Assembly: GCF_003325475.1 (NCBI RefSeq)
Contig: NZ_CP029495.1
Location: 1,922,001-1,986,000, forward strand
DNA: 64,000 nucleotides
Source: Chromobacterium phragmitis
GTDB lineage: Bacteria > Pseudomonadota > Gammaproteobacteria > Burkholderiales > Chromobacteriaceae
Direction: 5' to 3'
In this document: positions 51,756 to 59,562 of the stretch, one piece after another
Numbering within the stretch: the stretch's first letter is position 1
How the letters are laid out: each line of letters starts with the position of its first letter
Made by a program: the position numbers and the translations under genes
Notes under the pieces: generated by a model
Database searches by the model: none
Told to the model about the DNA's origin: nothing
Seen by the model: the letters and a program-made list of their open reading frames with translations, nothing else

Positions 51756-52142
51756 TTAATTGAGCAAGCGGTGGTAATGCTTCCTGGTCTGGTTGGCGGC
51801 CTGCAGCGACTGTTTGGCCGCCGCCAAGTCGCCGGTGTGGGCCAGTTGTTCGGTCTTGTCCAGATTGGCGCTCAGCGCGCGCATGCCTTCACGGTAGTCG
51901 GCCGGATTGTCGGCGTAGGGCAGCTTCCCGGCCTTGTCCGCATCGTTCCGCAAACGCGCCAGATAGCGGGAGAATTCCGGCATGCTGGCGCTGCCCAGCG
52001 CGCCGTTCAGCGCCGTTTTCATGTCTTTCATCAGGACTTTCAGCTCGCCGGCCTGGGCGGGCGCGGGGGCCAGCAGCGTGAGCGCCAGCAGAATGGAGCT
52101 CAGGGCGGCAAGGGATGGTTGGTGTTTTCTCAAGGCGCTCAT
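51756..52142 (-). CDS. Periplasmic cytochrome b562 family protein
   Basis: 128 residues. A signal peptide (residues 1-27, ending AQAG) is followed by a four-helix bundle. The haem ligands of cytochrome b562 are a Met near the mature N terminus (here 'LKVLMKDMKTAL') and a His at the end (here 'TRKHYHRLLN'), and both are present. GAGG precedes the ATG at 52142. It probably accepts electrons from the neighbouring cytochrome b561 (inference). Confidence 0.82.
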   Translation of the reverse strand: MSALRKHQPSLAALSSILLALTLLAPAPAQAGELKVLMKDMKTALNGALGSASMPEFSRYLARLRNDADKAGKLPYADNPADYREGMRALSANLDKTEQLAHTGDLAAAKQSLQAANQTRKHYHRLLN

Positions 52143-52445
52143 GGGGTCCTCGCGCAAGTTGTCTGAGCGGCGGCGGAAAGCCGGCGATCCGCGCCGGGGC
52201 ATCCGGCGTTTCCCGCAGCATAGCCAGCGAGACTTACGCGAAACTTAAGAACGGCCGGCCAGTCCAGGGACTTTGCAAGATTTTGTTAGCGGGGCGAAAG
52301 CCGTCTGCCGGGCTGGAGGAGCGGGGCCGCATGCGCGCGAAGCCGCTCCCGCGGTGTTGGCCGGCAGGATTGCGGCTCGCGGCATGCTTATCCACAACGG
52401 CGCGCGGACGCCGTTTTTATCCACAGCGTGGCCCGGCCGATTCGC
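52143..52445. other. Intergenic region with two DnaA boxes and a solo IS end
   Basis: 303 bases, no gene. It holds a lone end-like sequence (52276-52295) similar to the IS5-type termini and two consensus DnaA boxes at 52388 and 52417, shortly before the end of the yehW-like gene. Confidence 0.6.
52388..52425 (+). promoter_or_regulatory. Pair of consensus DnaA boxes
   Basis: TTATCCACA occurs at 52388-52396 and again at 52417-52425, same orientation, starts 29 bases apart, in a GC-rich gap about 5.5 kb from the box near dnaA. This is twice as many perfect boxes as in the presumed origin gap. Confidence 0.7.
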
Positions 52446-53177
52446 TCAGGCCTGGCGCTGCGGCGTCAGCCACTCCCCCAGCCACTGAAACACCTGGTCG
52501 ACGACGATGGCCAGCAACGCCACCGGCAGCGCGCCCTGGATCACGTAGGCGGTGTTGAAGCCGGACAGGCCGACGATGATGGGCAGGCCCAGCGTGCGCG
52601 CGCCGACGGTGGAGGCCAGCGCGGCGGTGCCGATATTGATCACCATCGCGGTGCGCAGGCCGGCCACGATCACCGGCGCGGCCAGGGGCAGTTCCACCCG
52701 CCACAGCATTTGCCGCGGACTCATGCCCATGCCGCGGGCGGTTTCCAGCGCGTCCTCCGGCACCGATGCCAGGCCGGCCAGCGCGGCGTGGGTGATGGGC
52801 AGCAGGCTGTACAGCGCCAGCGCGGCCAGCGCCGGCGCGGCGCCGAAGCCGATCAGCGGCACCGTCAGCGCCAGCACCGCCACCGGCGGAAACGATTGGG
52901 CGATGGACAGCAGCGTTTCCAACAGCGGGCGGAAATCGCGCCCGGCGGGCCGGCTGGACCACAGCGCGGCGCTTATCCCCAGCAGGGCCGCCGTGCCGCC
53001 GGACAGCGCGACAATGGCCAGATGCGCCAGCAGCAGCTCGCCGAAGCCGTCCTGCAGATACAGAGGACGGTCCAGTTCGGGAAACCAGTAGTGAAACAAT
53101 GGCGCGCTGCGCGGCAGGCCCAGCAGCAGCGCGGCCAGGGCCAGCGAGCCGGCGATCAGCCCCACGCGCCGCCTCAT
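52446..53177 (-). CDS. yehW: ABC transporter permease, YehW-like
   Basis: 243 residues, the same length as E. coli YehW. About five to six helices with the EAA-type loop 'ALETARGMGMSPRQMLWRVELPLAAPVIVAGLRTAMV' of betaine/choline-type permeases. Its ATG overlaps the stop of the ATPase gene (ATGA). It is the last gene of the osmF-yehYXW-type operon and pairs with YehY to form the membrane channel of the importer. Confidence 0.87.
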   Translation of the reverse strand: MRRRVGLIAGSLALAALLLGLPRSAPLFHYWFPELDRPLYLQDGFGELLLAHLAIVALSGGTAALLGISAALWSSRPAGRDFRPLLETLLSIAQSFPPVAVLALTVPLIGFGAAPALAALALYSLLPITHAALAGLASVPEDALETARGMGMSPRQMLWRVELPLAAPVIVAGLRTAMVINIGTAALASTVGARTLGLPIIVGLSGFNTAYVIQGALPVALLAIVVDQVFQWLGEWLTPQRQA

Positions 53178-54103
53178 TCTGATGCGCCCAGCAGGTCTTC
53201 GAAGCACAGCGCGCCCACTTCCGCTCCCGTGGCATCGATCACCGGCAGCGCCGCCGCGCCCTGGACGATGAATGCCGACAGCGCCTCGCGCAGCGTGGCG
53301 TCGGCGCGCAGGGCGGGACCGGCGGCGCGCTCGCCCGGGCGCAGCCTATCCGCCACGCGTAGCAGCCCCAGCAGCCGCACGCCGGCTTCGTCCGGCTGGA
53401 AGAAACCGCGGACGAAATCGTTGGCGGGATGCAGCAAGATGTCGCGCGGGCTGCCCTGCTGCTGGACGCGGCCCTGGTCCATCACCGCGATGCGCTGGCC
53501 CAGCAGCAGCGCCTCGTCGATGTCGTGGGTGACCAAGATGATGGTCTTGCCGGACAGCCGGTGGATGCGCGCCAGTTCCTGTTGCAGGCTGGCGCGGGTC
53601 ACCGGGTCCAGCGCGCCGAAGGGCTCGTCCATCAGCAGCAGGTCGGGATCGGCCGCCAGCGCCCGCGCCACGCCGACGCGCTGCTGCTGGCCACCGGACA
53701 GCTGGTGCGGGTAGCGGCGGCGGAAGTCGGCGGGGAGCCGCAGCAGCGCCAGCAATTCGTCCACCCGCGCCAGTATCCGCGGACGCGGCCATTTCAGCAG
53801 TTGCGGCACGGCGGCGATGTTCTGCTCGACGGTCCAGTGCGGGAACAGGCCGACGGACTGAATCGCGTAGCCGATATGGCGGCGCAGCCGTTCCGGCGGC
53901 TGGGCGCGGATGTCGCGGCCGGCGATGCGGATCTCGCCGCTGTCCGGCTCGAGCAGCCGGTTCAGCATTTTCAGCAGGGTGGATTTGCCGGAGCCGGAGG
54001 TGCCCACCAGCACCGCGAATTCGCCTGCGGCGACGGTCAGCGACAAATCGGTCACCGCGGGCGCGCCGTGGAAGGTTTTGTTGACGTTGGCGATTTCAAT
54101 CAT
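53174..54103 (-). CDS. yehX: ABC transporter ATP-binding protein, YehX-like
   Basis: 309 residues. Walker A 'GTSGSGKSTLLKML', Q-loop 'YAIQSVGLFPHWTVEQNIA', signature 'LSGGQQQRVGVARAL', Walker B 'LLLMDEPFGALD' and H-loop 'LVTHD'. The last ~70 residues form a CBS-like domain ('LREALSAFIVQGAAALPVIDATGAEVGALCFEDLL'), typical of osmotically regulated betaine importers. The ATG at 54103 is fixed by family start; a longer open frame upstream overlaps yehY and is not coding. Confidence 0.92.
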   Translation of the reverse strand: MIEIANVNKTFHGAPAVTDLSLTVAAGEFAVLVGTSGSGKSTLLKMLNRLLEPDSGEIRIAGRDIRAQPPERLRRHIGYAIQSVGLFPHWTVEQNIAAVPQLLKWPRPRILARVDELLALLRLPADFRRRYPHQLSGGQQQRVGVARALAADPDLLLMDEPFGALDPVTRASLQQELARIHRLSGKTIILVTHDIDEALLLGQRIAVMDQGRVQQQGSPRDILLHPANDFVRGFFQPDEAGVRLLGLLRVADRLRPGERAAGPALRADATLREALSAFIVQGAAALPVIDATGAEVGALCFEDLLGASE

Positions 54104-55239
54104 CGGGGTACGGGTTCCAGCCGGGAGGCCAGCAGTTTGAAGGCGGCGTCGCAGCACAGGGTGAGCAGCACGATGGGCAGCACGCCCAGCAGCACTTGAT
54201 CCGGCGCGCTGGCCGACAGGCCCTGGAACAGGATGGCGCCGAAGCCACCGGCACCGATCAGCGCCGCCACCGCGGCCAGGCCCACCGCCTGCACCGTGGT
54301 GACGCGCAGGCCGGCGATGAACACCGGCAGCGCCAGCGGCAGCTCCACCCGGCGGAAGATCTGCCACGGCGACATGCCGATGCCGCGCGCGCTGTCGCGG
54401 GCGGCGGCCGGCACTTGGCGCAGCGCGGCCAGCGTGCCGTGGGTCATCGGCAGCAGCGAGTACAGCGTCAGCGCGGTCACGGCCGGCGCCAGGCCGACGC
54501 CGGCGATGCCCGATTGCGGCCACAGCCGTCCCAGCCAGGCCAGCGGCGCGATCAGCAGCGCGAACAAGGCCAGCGAGGGAATGGTCTGCAAGGTGTTCAA
54601 TAGCGGGAACAGCCAGGCCTCCGCGCGCGGCCGGCGGAAGGCGGCCAGTCCCAGCGCCGCGCCCAGCAGCGCCGCGGGCAGCACCGAGAGCCCTACCAGC
54701 TGCAGATGGCGCAGCAGCGCCTGGCGGAAGGCGTCCGGATCGTTATGGTATTCGCGCAGCAGCGCCAGCGCGTCAAGTTGTCCGTATGCCAGCAAAGCCA
54801 GCGCCGGGATGCAGGCGGCGCAGATCGCCAGCGCGCGGGCGGGGGAACTCAAGGCCAGGCCGCGCAGAGATTCGGCCAGTTGCAGGCAGGCGGCCAGCTG
54901 CAGCAGCCAGAAACCTGCGCCGAAGGCGGTGCGGGCCAGCGAGTCGGGATCGCCTCCTCCCAGCCGCGCGGCTTCGCCGCCGGCCAGCCACAACAGCCCA
55001 TTGGCCAGCAGCGCGGCGCACAGCGCCAGCAGGCCGTGCGTCCGGCTGGAGGCGGGCAGCCAGGGCGACAGCAGCAGCGGCAGCGCCGGAACGATCAGCC
55101 AGAACGCGCCGGGCAGCGCGGGCAGGTACAGCCCCTGGCCGCTGAGCAGGCGGTTGGGCGCGTGGCTGAGCAACGGGCTGCAAAAGCCGGCCAGCCACAG
55201 CAAGGCCAGCGCCAGTTGCATCCGGTTGCGCATCCGCAT
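54100..55239 (-). CDS. yehY: ABC transporter permease with N-terminal extension, YehY-like
   Basis: 379 residues, close to E. coli YehY. The first ~165 residues form extra helices not found in simple permeases. The permease core follows with 'DSARGIGMSPWQIFRRVELPLALPVFIAGLRVTTVQAVGLAAVAALIGAGG'. It overlaps yehX by 4 bases. With YehW it forms a heterodimeric channel. Confidence 0.88.
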   Translation of the reverse strand: MRMRNRMQLALALLWLAGFCSPLLSHAPNRLLSGQGLYLPALPGAFWLIVPALPLLLSPWLPASSRTHGLLALCAALLANGLLWLAGGEAARLGGGDPDSLARTAFGAGFWLLQLAACLQLAESLRGLALSSPARALAICAACIPALALLAYGQLDALALLREYHNDPDAFRQALLRHLQLVGLSVLPAALLGAALGLAAFRRPRAEAWLFPLLNTLQTIPSLALFALLIAPLAWLGRLWPQSGIAGVGLAPAVTALTLYSLLPMTHGTLAALRQVPAAARDSARGIGMSPWQIFRRVELPLALPVFIAGLRVTTVQAVGLAAVAALIGAGGFGAILFQGLSASAPDQVLLGVLPIVLLTLCCDAAFKLLASRLEPVPR

Positions 55240-55258
55240 CAGGCGAGCGCCGCCAGGA

Positions 55259-56176
55259 TCACTGGACGAATCCCTTGCGCTTCAGGTAGCCGGCGGCTAC
55301 CTGGCGCGCGTTGCGCCCTTCCAGCGCGATGCTGGCGTTGAGTTTCTGCAAGGTCGCCTCGTCCAGCGACTGGAACACCGGCTTGAGCCAGGCGGCGATG
55401 TCCGGATGGCGGGCCAGCGCGTCGGCGCGGATGATGGGCGTCGGCGCGTACACCGGCTGCACGCCCTTGGGATCGGCCAGCGCCACCAGGCCCAGCGCGG
55501 CCACCGGGCCGTCGGTGCCGTAGGCCATCGCCGCGTTGACGCCGGAGGTTTGCTCGGCCGCGGCCTTGATGGTGGCCGAGGTGTCGCCGCCGGCCAGCGC
55601 CAGCAGCTGTTCCTGGCGCAGCTTGAAGCCGTAGGCGTTCTGGAAGGCGGGCAGCGCGTCCGGTCGTTCGATGAATTCCGCCGAGGCGGCCAGCTTGAAG
55701 CGGCCGCCGCGGCCCAGCCAGGCGCCCAGGTCGGCCAGCGTGCGCAGGCGGTTGGCGTCGGCCACGTCGCGGCGAACGGCGATGGTCCAGGTGTTGTTGG
55801 CAGGGGCCGGGGCGAGCCAGACGATGCGGTTCTTGTCGTAGTCCAGCTGCTTGACGCGCTGGTAGCCGGCGGCGGCGGATTTCCACGCCGGATTCTTTTC
55901 GTCGGAGAAAAAGAAGGCGCCGTTGCCGGTGTATTCGGGGTAGATGTCGATTTCGCCGGCGGCGATGGCGGTGCGCACCACCTTGGTGTTGCCCAGCGAC
56001 AGCCTGCTCTCGGTCTTGACGCCATGGGCGGCCAGCACCTGCTGGATGAGGTTGCCGAGCAGCGCGCCCTCGGTGTCTATCTTGGAGCCGACGCGGACGG
56101 CGTCGGCCGCGCCGGCGGCGGAAGCCAGCAGGATGCCGGCCAGCAGCGCGGCGATGCGGGACATGCGGTTTGACAT
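55259..56176 (-). CDS. osmF: Periplasmic substrate-binding protein, OsmF/YehZ-like
   Basis: 305 residues. Signal peptide (MSNRMSRIAALLAGILLASAAGA), then a type II binding fold with 'VRVGSKIDTEGALLGNLIQQVLAAHG' and 'GEIDIYPEYTGNGAFFF', both typical of betaine-type binding proteins. It is the first gene of the four-gene osmF-yehYXW-type operon, in the same order as in E. coli. The E. coli system is RpoS-dependent with low-affinity betaine binding. Start chosen at 56176 (GGGGAAA upstream); ATGs at 56188 and 56239 are also in frame. Confidence 0.9.
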   Translation of the reverse strand: MSNRMSRIAALLAGILLASAAGAADAVRVGSKIDTEGALLGNLIQQVLAAHGVKTESRLSLGNTKVVRTAIAAGEIDIYPEYTGNGAFFFSDEKNPAWKSAAAGYQRVKQLDYDKNRIVWLAPAPANNTWTIAVRRDVADANRLRTLADLGAWLGRGGRFKLAASAEFIERPDALPAFQNAYGFKLRQEQLLALAGGDTSATIKAAAEQTSGVNAAMAYGTDGPVAALGLVALADPKGVQPVYAPTPIIRADALARHPDIAAWLKPVFQSLDEATLQKLNASIALEGRNARQVAAGYLKRKGFVQ

Positions 56177-56414
56177 GGCTTTCCCCATGGTGGACTGGAC
56201 GCGGTTGCCGCCGCCGTCGCGCAGCGGACGACATGACAACGGCGTCCACTATACCGCCCATCGGGAGGAGGAGGCCAGCCTGGCGCCGCCAACCTTCCCT
56301 CTGGTCCATCGTTGCGGCTCTTTGACGCACGGCGGACGCGGATCGGTCCAGCTTCTCTGCGCGGTTTCGTCGATGGCGGTCAGGGGGCCCGCATGGCCGC
56401 TTGAAGCGGCGGGC

Positions 56415-56723
56415 TCAGTCTGGGATCAAGGCATCGCCATGCTGGGCCAGGAAATCCCGTTTGGCGGCGGCGGAGAGCCGCTTGAACGCGTGCTCCGCCT
56501 GCAGCGCGGCGGAGCGGCCCGGGTATTCGATCACCAGTTGGACGGCGATGGGAGGGTTGATGCGGGTGTAGCGCGCGCCTTTGCCGGCCAGGTGCTGGCG
56601 AAAGCGGCGCGCCACGTCGGTGCTGACGCCGGTGTAAAGCGCGCCGTCCAGGCAGCGCAACACATAGAGAAACCAGGGCCGTGGCGGCCCTGGCTCATGC
56701 TCAGATGGAGGCGTCGAAGCCAT
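56415..56723 (-). CDS. GIY-YIG nuclease-fold protein (UPF0213/YhbQ-like)
   Basis: 102 residues. The GIY-YIG core appears as '[38 protein letters not shown]', with the Tyr pair, the Arg of 'RRFRQH', and the Glu in '[10 protein letters not shown]'. Small single-domain members are linked to DNA repair in some bacteria. Its 5' end overlaps the 3' end of the TerC-type gene by 23 bases on the same strand, suggesting coupled expression. Confidence 0.9.
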   Translation of the reverse strand: MASTPPSEHEPGPPRPWFLYVLRCLDGALYTGVSTDVARRFRQHLAGKGARYTRINPPIAVQLVIEYPGRSAALQAEHAFKRLSAAAKRDFLAQHGDALIPD

Positions 56724-58284
56724 CGGTCAGCGGGCTGATCAGCACGCGCTCGGTGCGGTTGCCCTTCTGCGCGGTGACGCGCAGCTTCCATTCGCCGACG
56801 GTCACTTCGTCGCCTTCGCGCGGGATGCGCTCCAGGCAGTCCATCAGCAGGCCGGCCACGGTATGGAAGTCTTCGTCTTCGAAATCGCCCAGCGTCAGGT
56901 ACTGCTCCAGCGTGACGAGCTCCAGGCTGCCTTCCACGTCGTAGCCGCCGTCCGGCTGGACGACGATGGCCGGCAGCTCGTGGCGCTCGTGTTCTTCCGG
57001 AAACTCGCCGGCGATCGCCTCCATCAGGTCTTTCTGGGTGACGATGCCTTCCAGGCTGCCGAATTCGTTGACCACGAAGGCCATGTCGGCGGCGTGCTGG
57101 CGGAAGCTTTCCAGCGCCTTCAGCACGGTGACGGTTTCCGGCAGCACCAGCGGCTGGCGCAGCGCGGCGTCGATATCCAGCGGCCGGCCGTCCAGCAATT
57201 GGGCCAGCAGGTCCTTGCGGGCGACGATGCCCAGCGGCTCGTCTATGCTGCCGTCGCGGATCACCACCAGGCGGGAGTAGGGGCTGTCGCGCAGCGCCTG
57301 GCGCTGTGCCGCCTCCGGCTGGCTCAGGTCCAGCTTGTGGATGTCGGCGCGGGGGGTGGCGATCACGCGGATCGGCCGTTCTGCCAGCGTCAGCACGCTG
57401 TGTATCATCGCGCGCTCGTTGTGGCCGAAGGCGGTGTCTTCCACCGGCTGCGGGCCGGCTTCGGGCTTGGCTTCTGCCTGGGCGGCCTCGGACAGGCGGC
57501 TGCCCATCAGGCTCAGCACCGCGTTGGCGGTGCGCTCGCGGAAGCTCTGGCTGCGGTTGAGGTAGCGGATGCGGTTGGCTTGCGAGACTTGGTTGAACGC
57601 TTCGATCAGCACCGAGAAGCCGATGGCCGCGTACAGATAGCCCTTGGGAATGTGGAAGCCGAAGCCTTCCGCCACCAGGCTGAAACCGATCATCAGCAGG
57701 AAGCCCAGGCACAGCATCACCACGGTCGGGTGGGCGTTGACGAAGGCGGTCAGCGGCTTGCTGGCGGCGATCATCAGGACCATGGCGATGACGACGGCCA
57801 GCATCATCACCGGCAGGTGTTCGGACATGCCGATGGCGGTGATCACCGAGTCGATGGAGAACACCGCGTCCAGCACCAGGATCTGCGCCACCACGGTGGC
57901 GAAGGACGCGTAGGCGCGCTGCGCGCCGCCTTGCACGTGCTCTACTCCCTCCAGCCGCTCATGCAGCTCGGTGGTGGCCTTGAACAGCAGGAACACGCCG
58001 CCGCCCAGCATGATCAGGTCGCGTCCGGCGAAACTGACGCCCATGACCGAGAACAGCGGAGTCGTGAGCGTGACCAGCCAGGAGATGCTCGCCAGCAGGA
58101 TCAGGCGCATCACCAGCGCCAGCGACAGGCCGATGACGCGGGCGCGGTCTCTTTGTTCCGGCGGGAGTTTTTCGGCCAGGATGGCCACGAAGATCAGGTT
58201 GTCGATGCCCAGAACGATTTCGAGAATGATCAGGGTCAGGAGGCCCAGCCAGGCGGCGGGGTCGGACAGCCATGAAAAGTCCAT
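56701..58284 (-). CDS. TerC-family membrane protein with CBS pair and CorC/HlyC domain
   Basis: 527 residues. N-terminal TerC domain with seven helices ('[24 protein letters not shown]', '[18 protein letters not shown]', both with the acidic-Asn motifs thought to bind metal). Two CBS domains follow (~residues 300-420), then a CorC/HlyC transporter-associated domain at the C terminus. This is the YegH/YoaE architecture. TerC proteins are implicated in manganese export and metallation of exported proteins. It has its own start, about 130 bases from the ccsA stop. Confidence 0.9.
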   Translation of the reverse strand: MDFSWLSDPAAWLGLLTLIILEIVLGIDNLIFVAILAEKLPPEQRDRARVIGLSLALVMRLILLASISWLVTLTTPLFSVMGVSFAGRDLIMLGGGVFLLFKATTELHERLEGVEHVQGGAQRAYASFATVVAQILVLDAVFSIDSVITAIGMSEHLPVMMLAVVIAMVLMIAASKPLTAFVNAHPTVVMLCLGFLLMIGFSLVAEGFGFHIPKGYLYAAIGFSVLIEAFNQVSQANRIRYLNRSQSFRERTANAVLSLMGSRLSEAAQAEAKPEAGPQPVEDTAFGHNERAMIHSVLTLAERPIRVIATPRADIHKLDLSQPEAAQRQALRDSPYSRLVVIRDGSIDEPLGIVARKDLLAQLLDGRPLDIDAALRQPLVLPETVTVLKALESFRQHAADMAFVVNEFGSLEGIVTQKDLMEAIAGEFPEEHERHELPAIVVQPDGGYDVEGSLELVTLEQYLTLGDFEDEDFHTVAGLLMDCLERIPREGDEVTVGEWKLRVTAQKGNRTERVLISPLTDGFDASI

Positions 58285-58373
58285 GATGGTGTAACGTGTT
58301 CCTTGAGTGATAAAAAAACGATAAAAGCGCTACAAGGATACCAAATGCCAGCGCCAATGATGGGGAAAATGCG

Positions 58374-58398
58374 AAAAGCCCGGCGCGCGGCCGGGCTT
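58374..58398 (-). terminator. Terminator after the cytochrome c maturation genes
   Basis: AAGCCCGGC / GCCGGGCTT stem followed on the minus strand by a short T-run, 19 bases past the ccsA stop. Confidence 0.75.
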
Positions 58399-58416
58399 GG
58401 CTCGGGCGGACGCCGC

Positions 58417-59562
58417 CTACAGGCCGCCGTAGGAGTGCAGGCCGGACAGGAACATGTTGACGCCGAGGAAGGCGAAGGTGGTGACGGCCAGGCCTATCAC
58501 CGCCCACCAGGCCAGCGGCGCGCCGCGCCAGCCCTTGACCAGCCGGATGTGCAGCCAGGCGGCGTAGTTCAGCCATACGATCAGCGCCCAGGTTTCCTTC
58601 GGATCCCAGCTCCAATAGCCGCCCCAGGCGTCGGCCGCCCACATCGCGCCCAGGATGGTGGCGATGGTGAAGAACAGGAAACCGACGGAAATGGCCTGGT
58701 ACATCATTTCGTCCATCACTTCGGCCGCTGGCAGACGGTCTTTCAGCCAGCCTTTCTGCACCAGCAGCTGGCCCACGCCCAGCATCGCCGCCAGCGAAAA
58801 AGCGCCGTAGCCGACGAAGTTGGCCGGCACGTGTATCTTCATCCACCACGACTGCAGCGCCGGGATCAGCGGCTGGATGCCGTGGGCTTGGCGGTCGAAG
58901 CTGTACCACAGGATGAAGCCCACCGCGGCGCTGATCACCGGCAGCACCAGCGCGCCGGCTTGGGCGGCGGCGAACTTGGCCTGGTAATACAGATACATCA
59001 GCGCGGTGATCAGCGTGAACAGCACGAAGACTTCGTACAGGTTGGACACCGGGATGTGACCGACGTCCGGCGCGATCAGGTAGCTTTCGTACCAGCGCAC
59101 GAACAGGCCGGCCAGCCCCATCACCGAGGCGGCCCAGGTCAGGCCGGCGCCCATCCGCGCCAGCTGCGCCGAGCGGCGGGCCAGGCCTATCCAGTACACG
59201 GCAGTGGCCAGGAAGAACAGCGTGCACATCCACATGATGGCGGATTGGCTGGCCAGCGCGTATTTGAGCCAGAACGCGCTCTGGCCGCGGGCCAGGTCGT
59301 GCTGGTACAGCTGGATGCCCAGCAGGGCCACGCCGCCCGACAGCGGGAAGAACCAGCGCCAGGCGGGCCAGAACCAGCCCAGGGCGACCAGGCCCAGCGC
59401 CGAGCCGGCCAGGATGGCCTGTTCGTAGACGTCCATCGCGTGGCGGTAGAGCGAGAAGGCATAGCCAGCGGCGACGGCGATCAGCAGCGCGTATGCCCAG
59501 TCCCGGCGGTCCAGCCTGCGCCACAGCGGCAGGCGGTCGTATGTGGTGGTTGCCAGTTCCAT
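58417..59562 (-). CDS. ccsA: System II cytochrome c maturation protein with WWD domain (ResC/CcsA-type)
   Basis: 381 residues, about eight helices. The WWD haem-handling motif reads 'WAADAWGGYWSWDPKETWALIVWL', flanked by His residues ('KIHVPANFVGYGAFSLA', 'AWLHIRLVKGW'). It carries haem across the membrane and ligates it to apocytochromes with ResB. Databases name this protein CcsA, CcsB or ResC depending on scheme. Its ATG overlaps the resB stop, so the two are translated as a unit. Confidence 0.93.
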   Translation of the reverse strand: MELATTTYDRLPLWRRLDRRDWAYALLIAVAAGYAFSLYRHAMDVYEQAILAGSALGLVALGWFWPAWRWFFPLSGGVALLGIQLYQHDLARGQSAFWLKYALASQSAIMWMCTLFFLATAVYWIGLARRSAQLARMGAGLTWAASVMGLAGLFVRWYESYLIAPDVGHIPVSNLYEVFVLFTLITALMYLYYQAKFAAAQAGALVLPVISAAVGFILWYSFDRQAHGIQPLIPALQSWWMKIHVPANFVGYGAFSLAAMLGVGQLLVQKGWLKDRLPAAEVMDEMMYQAISVGFLFFTIATILGAMWAADAWGGYWSWDPKETWALIVWLNYAAWLHIRLVKGWRGAPLAWWAVIGLAVTTFAFLGVNMFLSGLHSYGGL

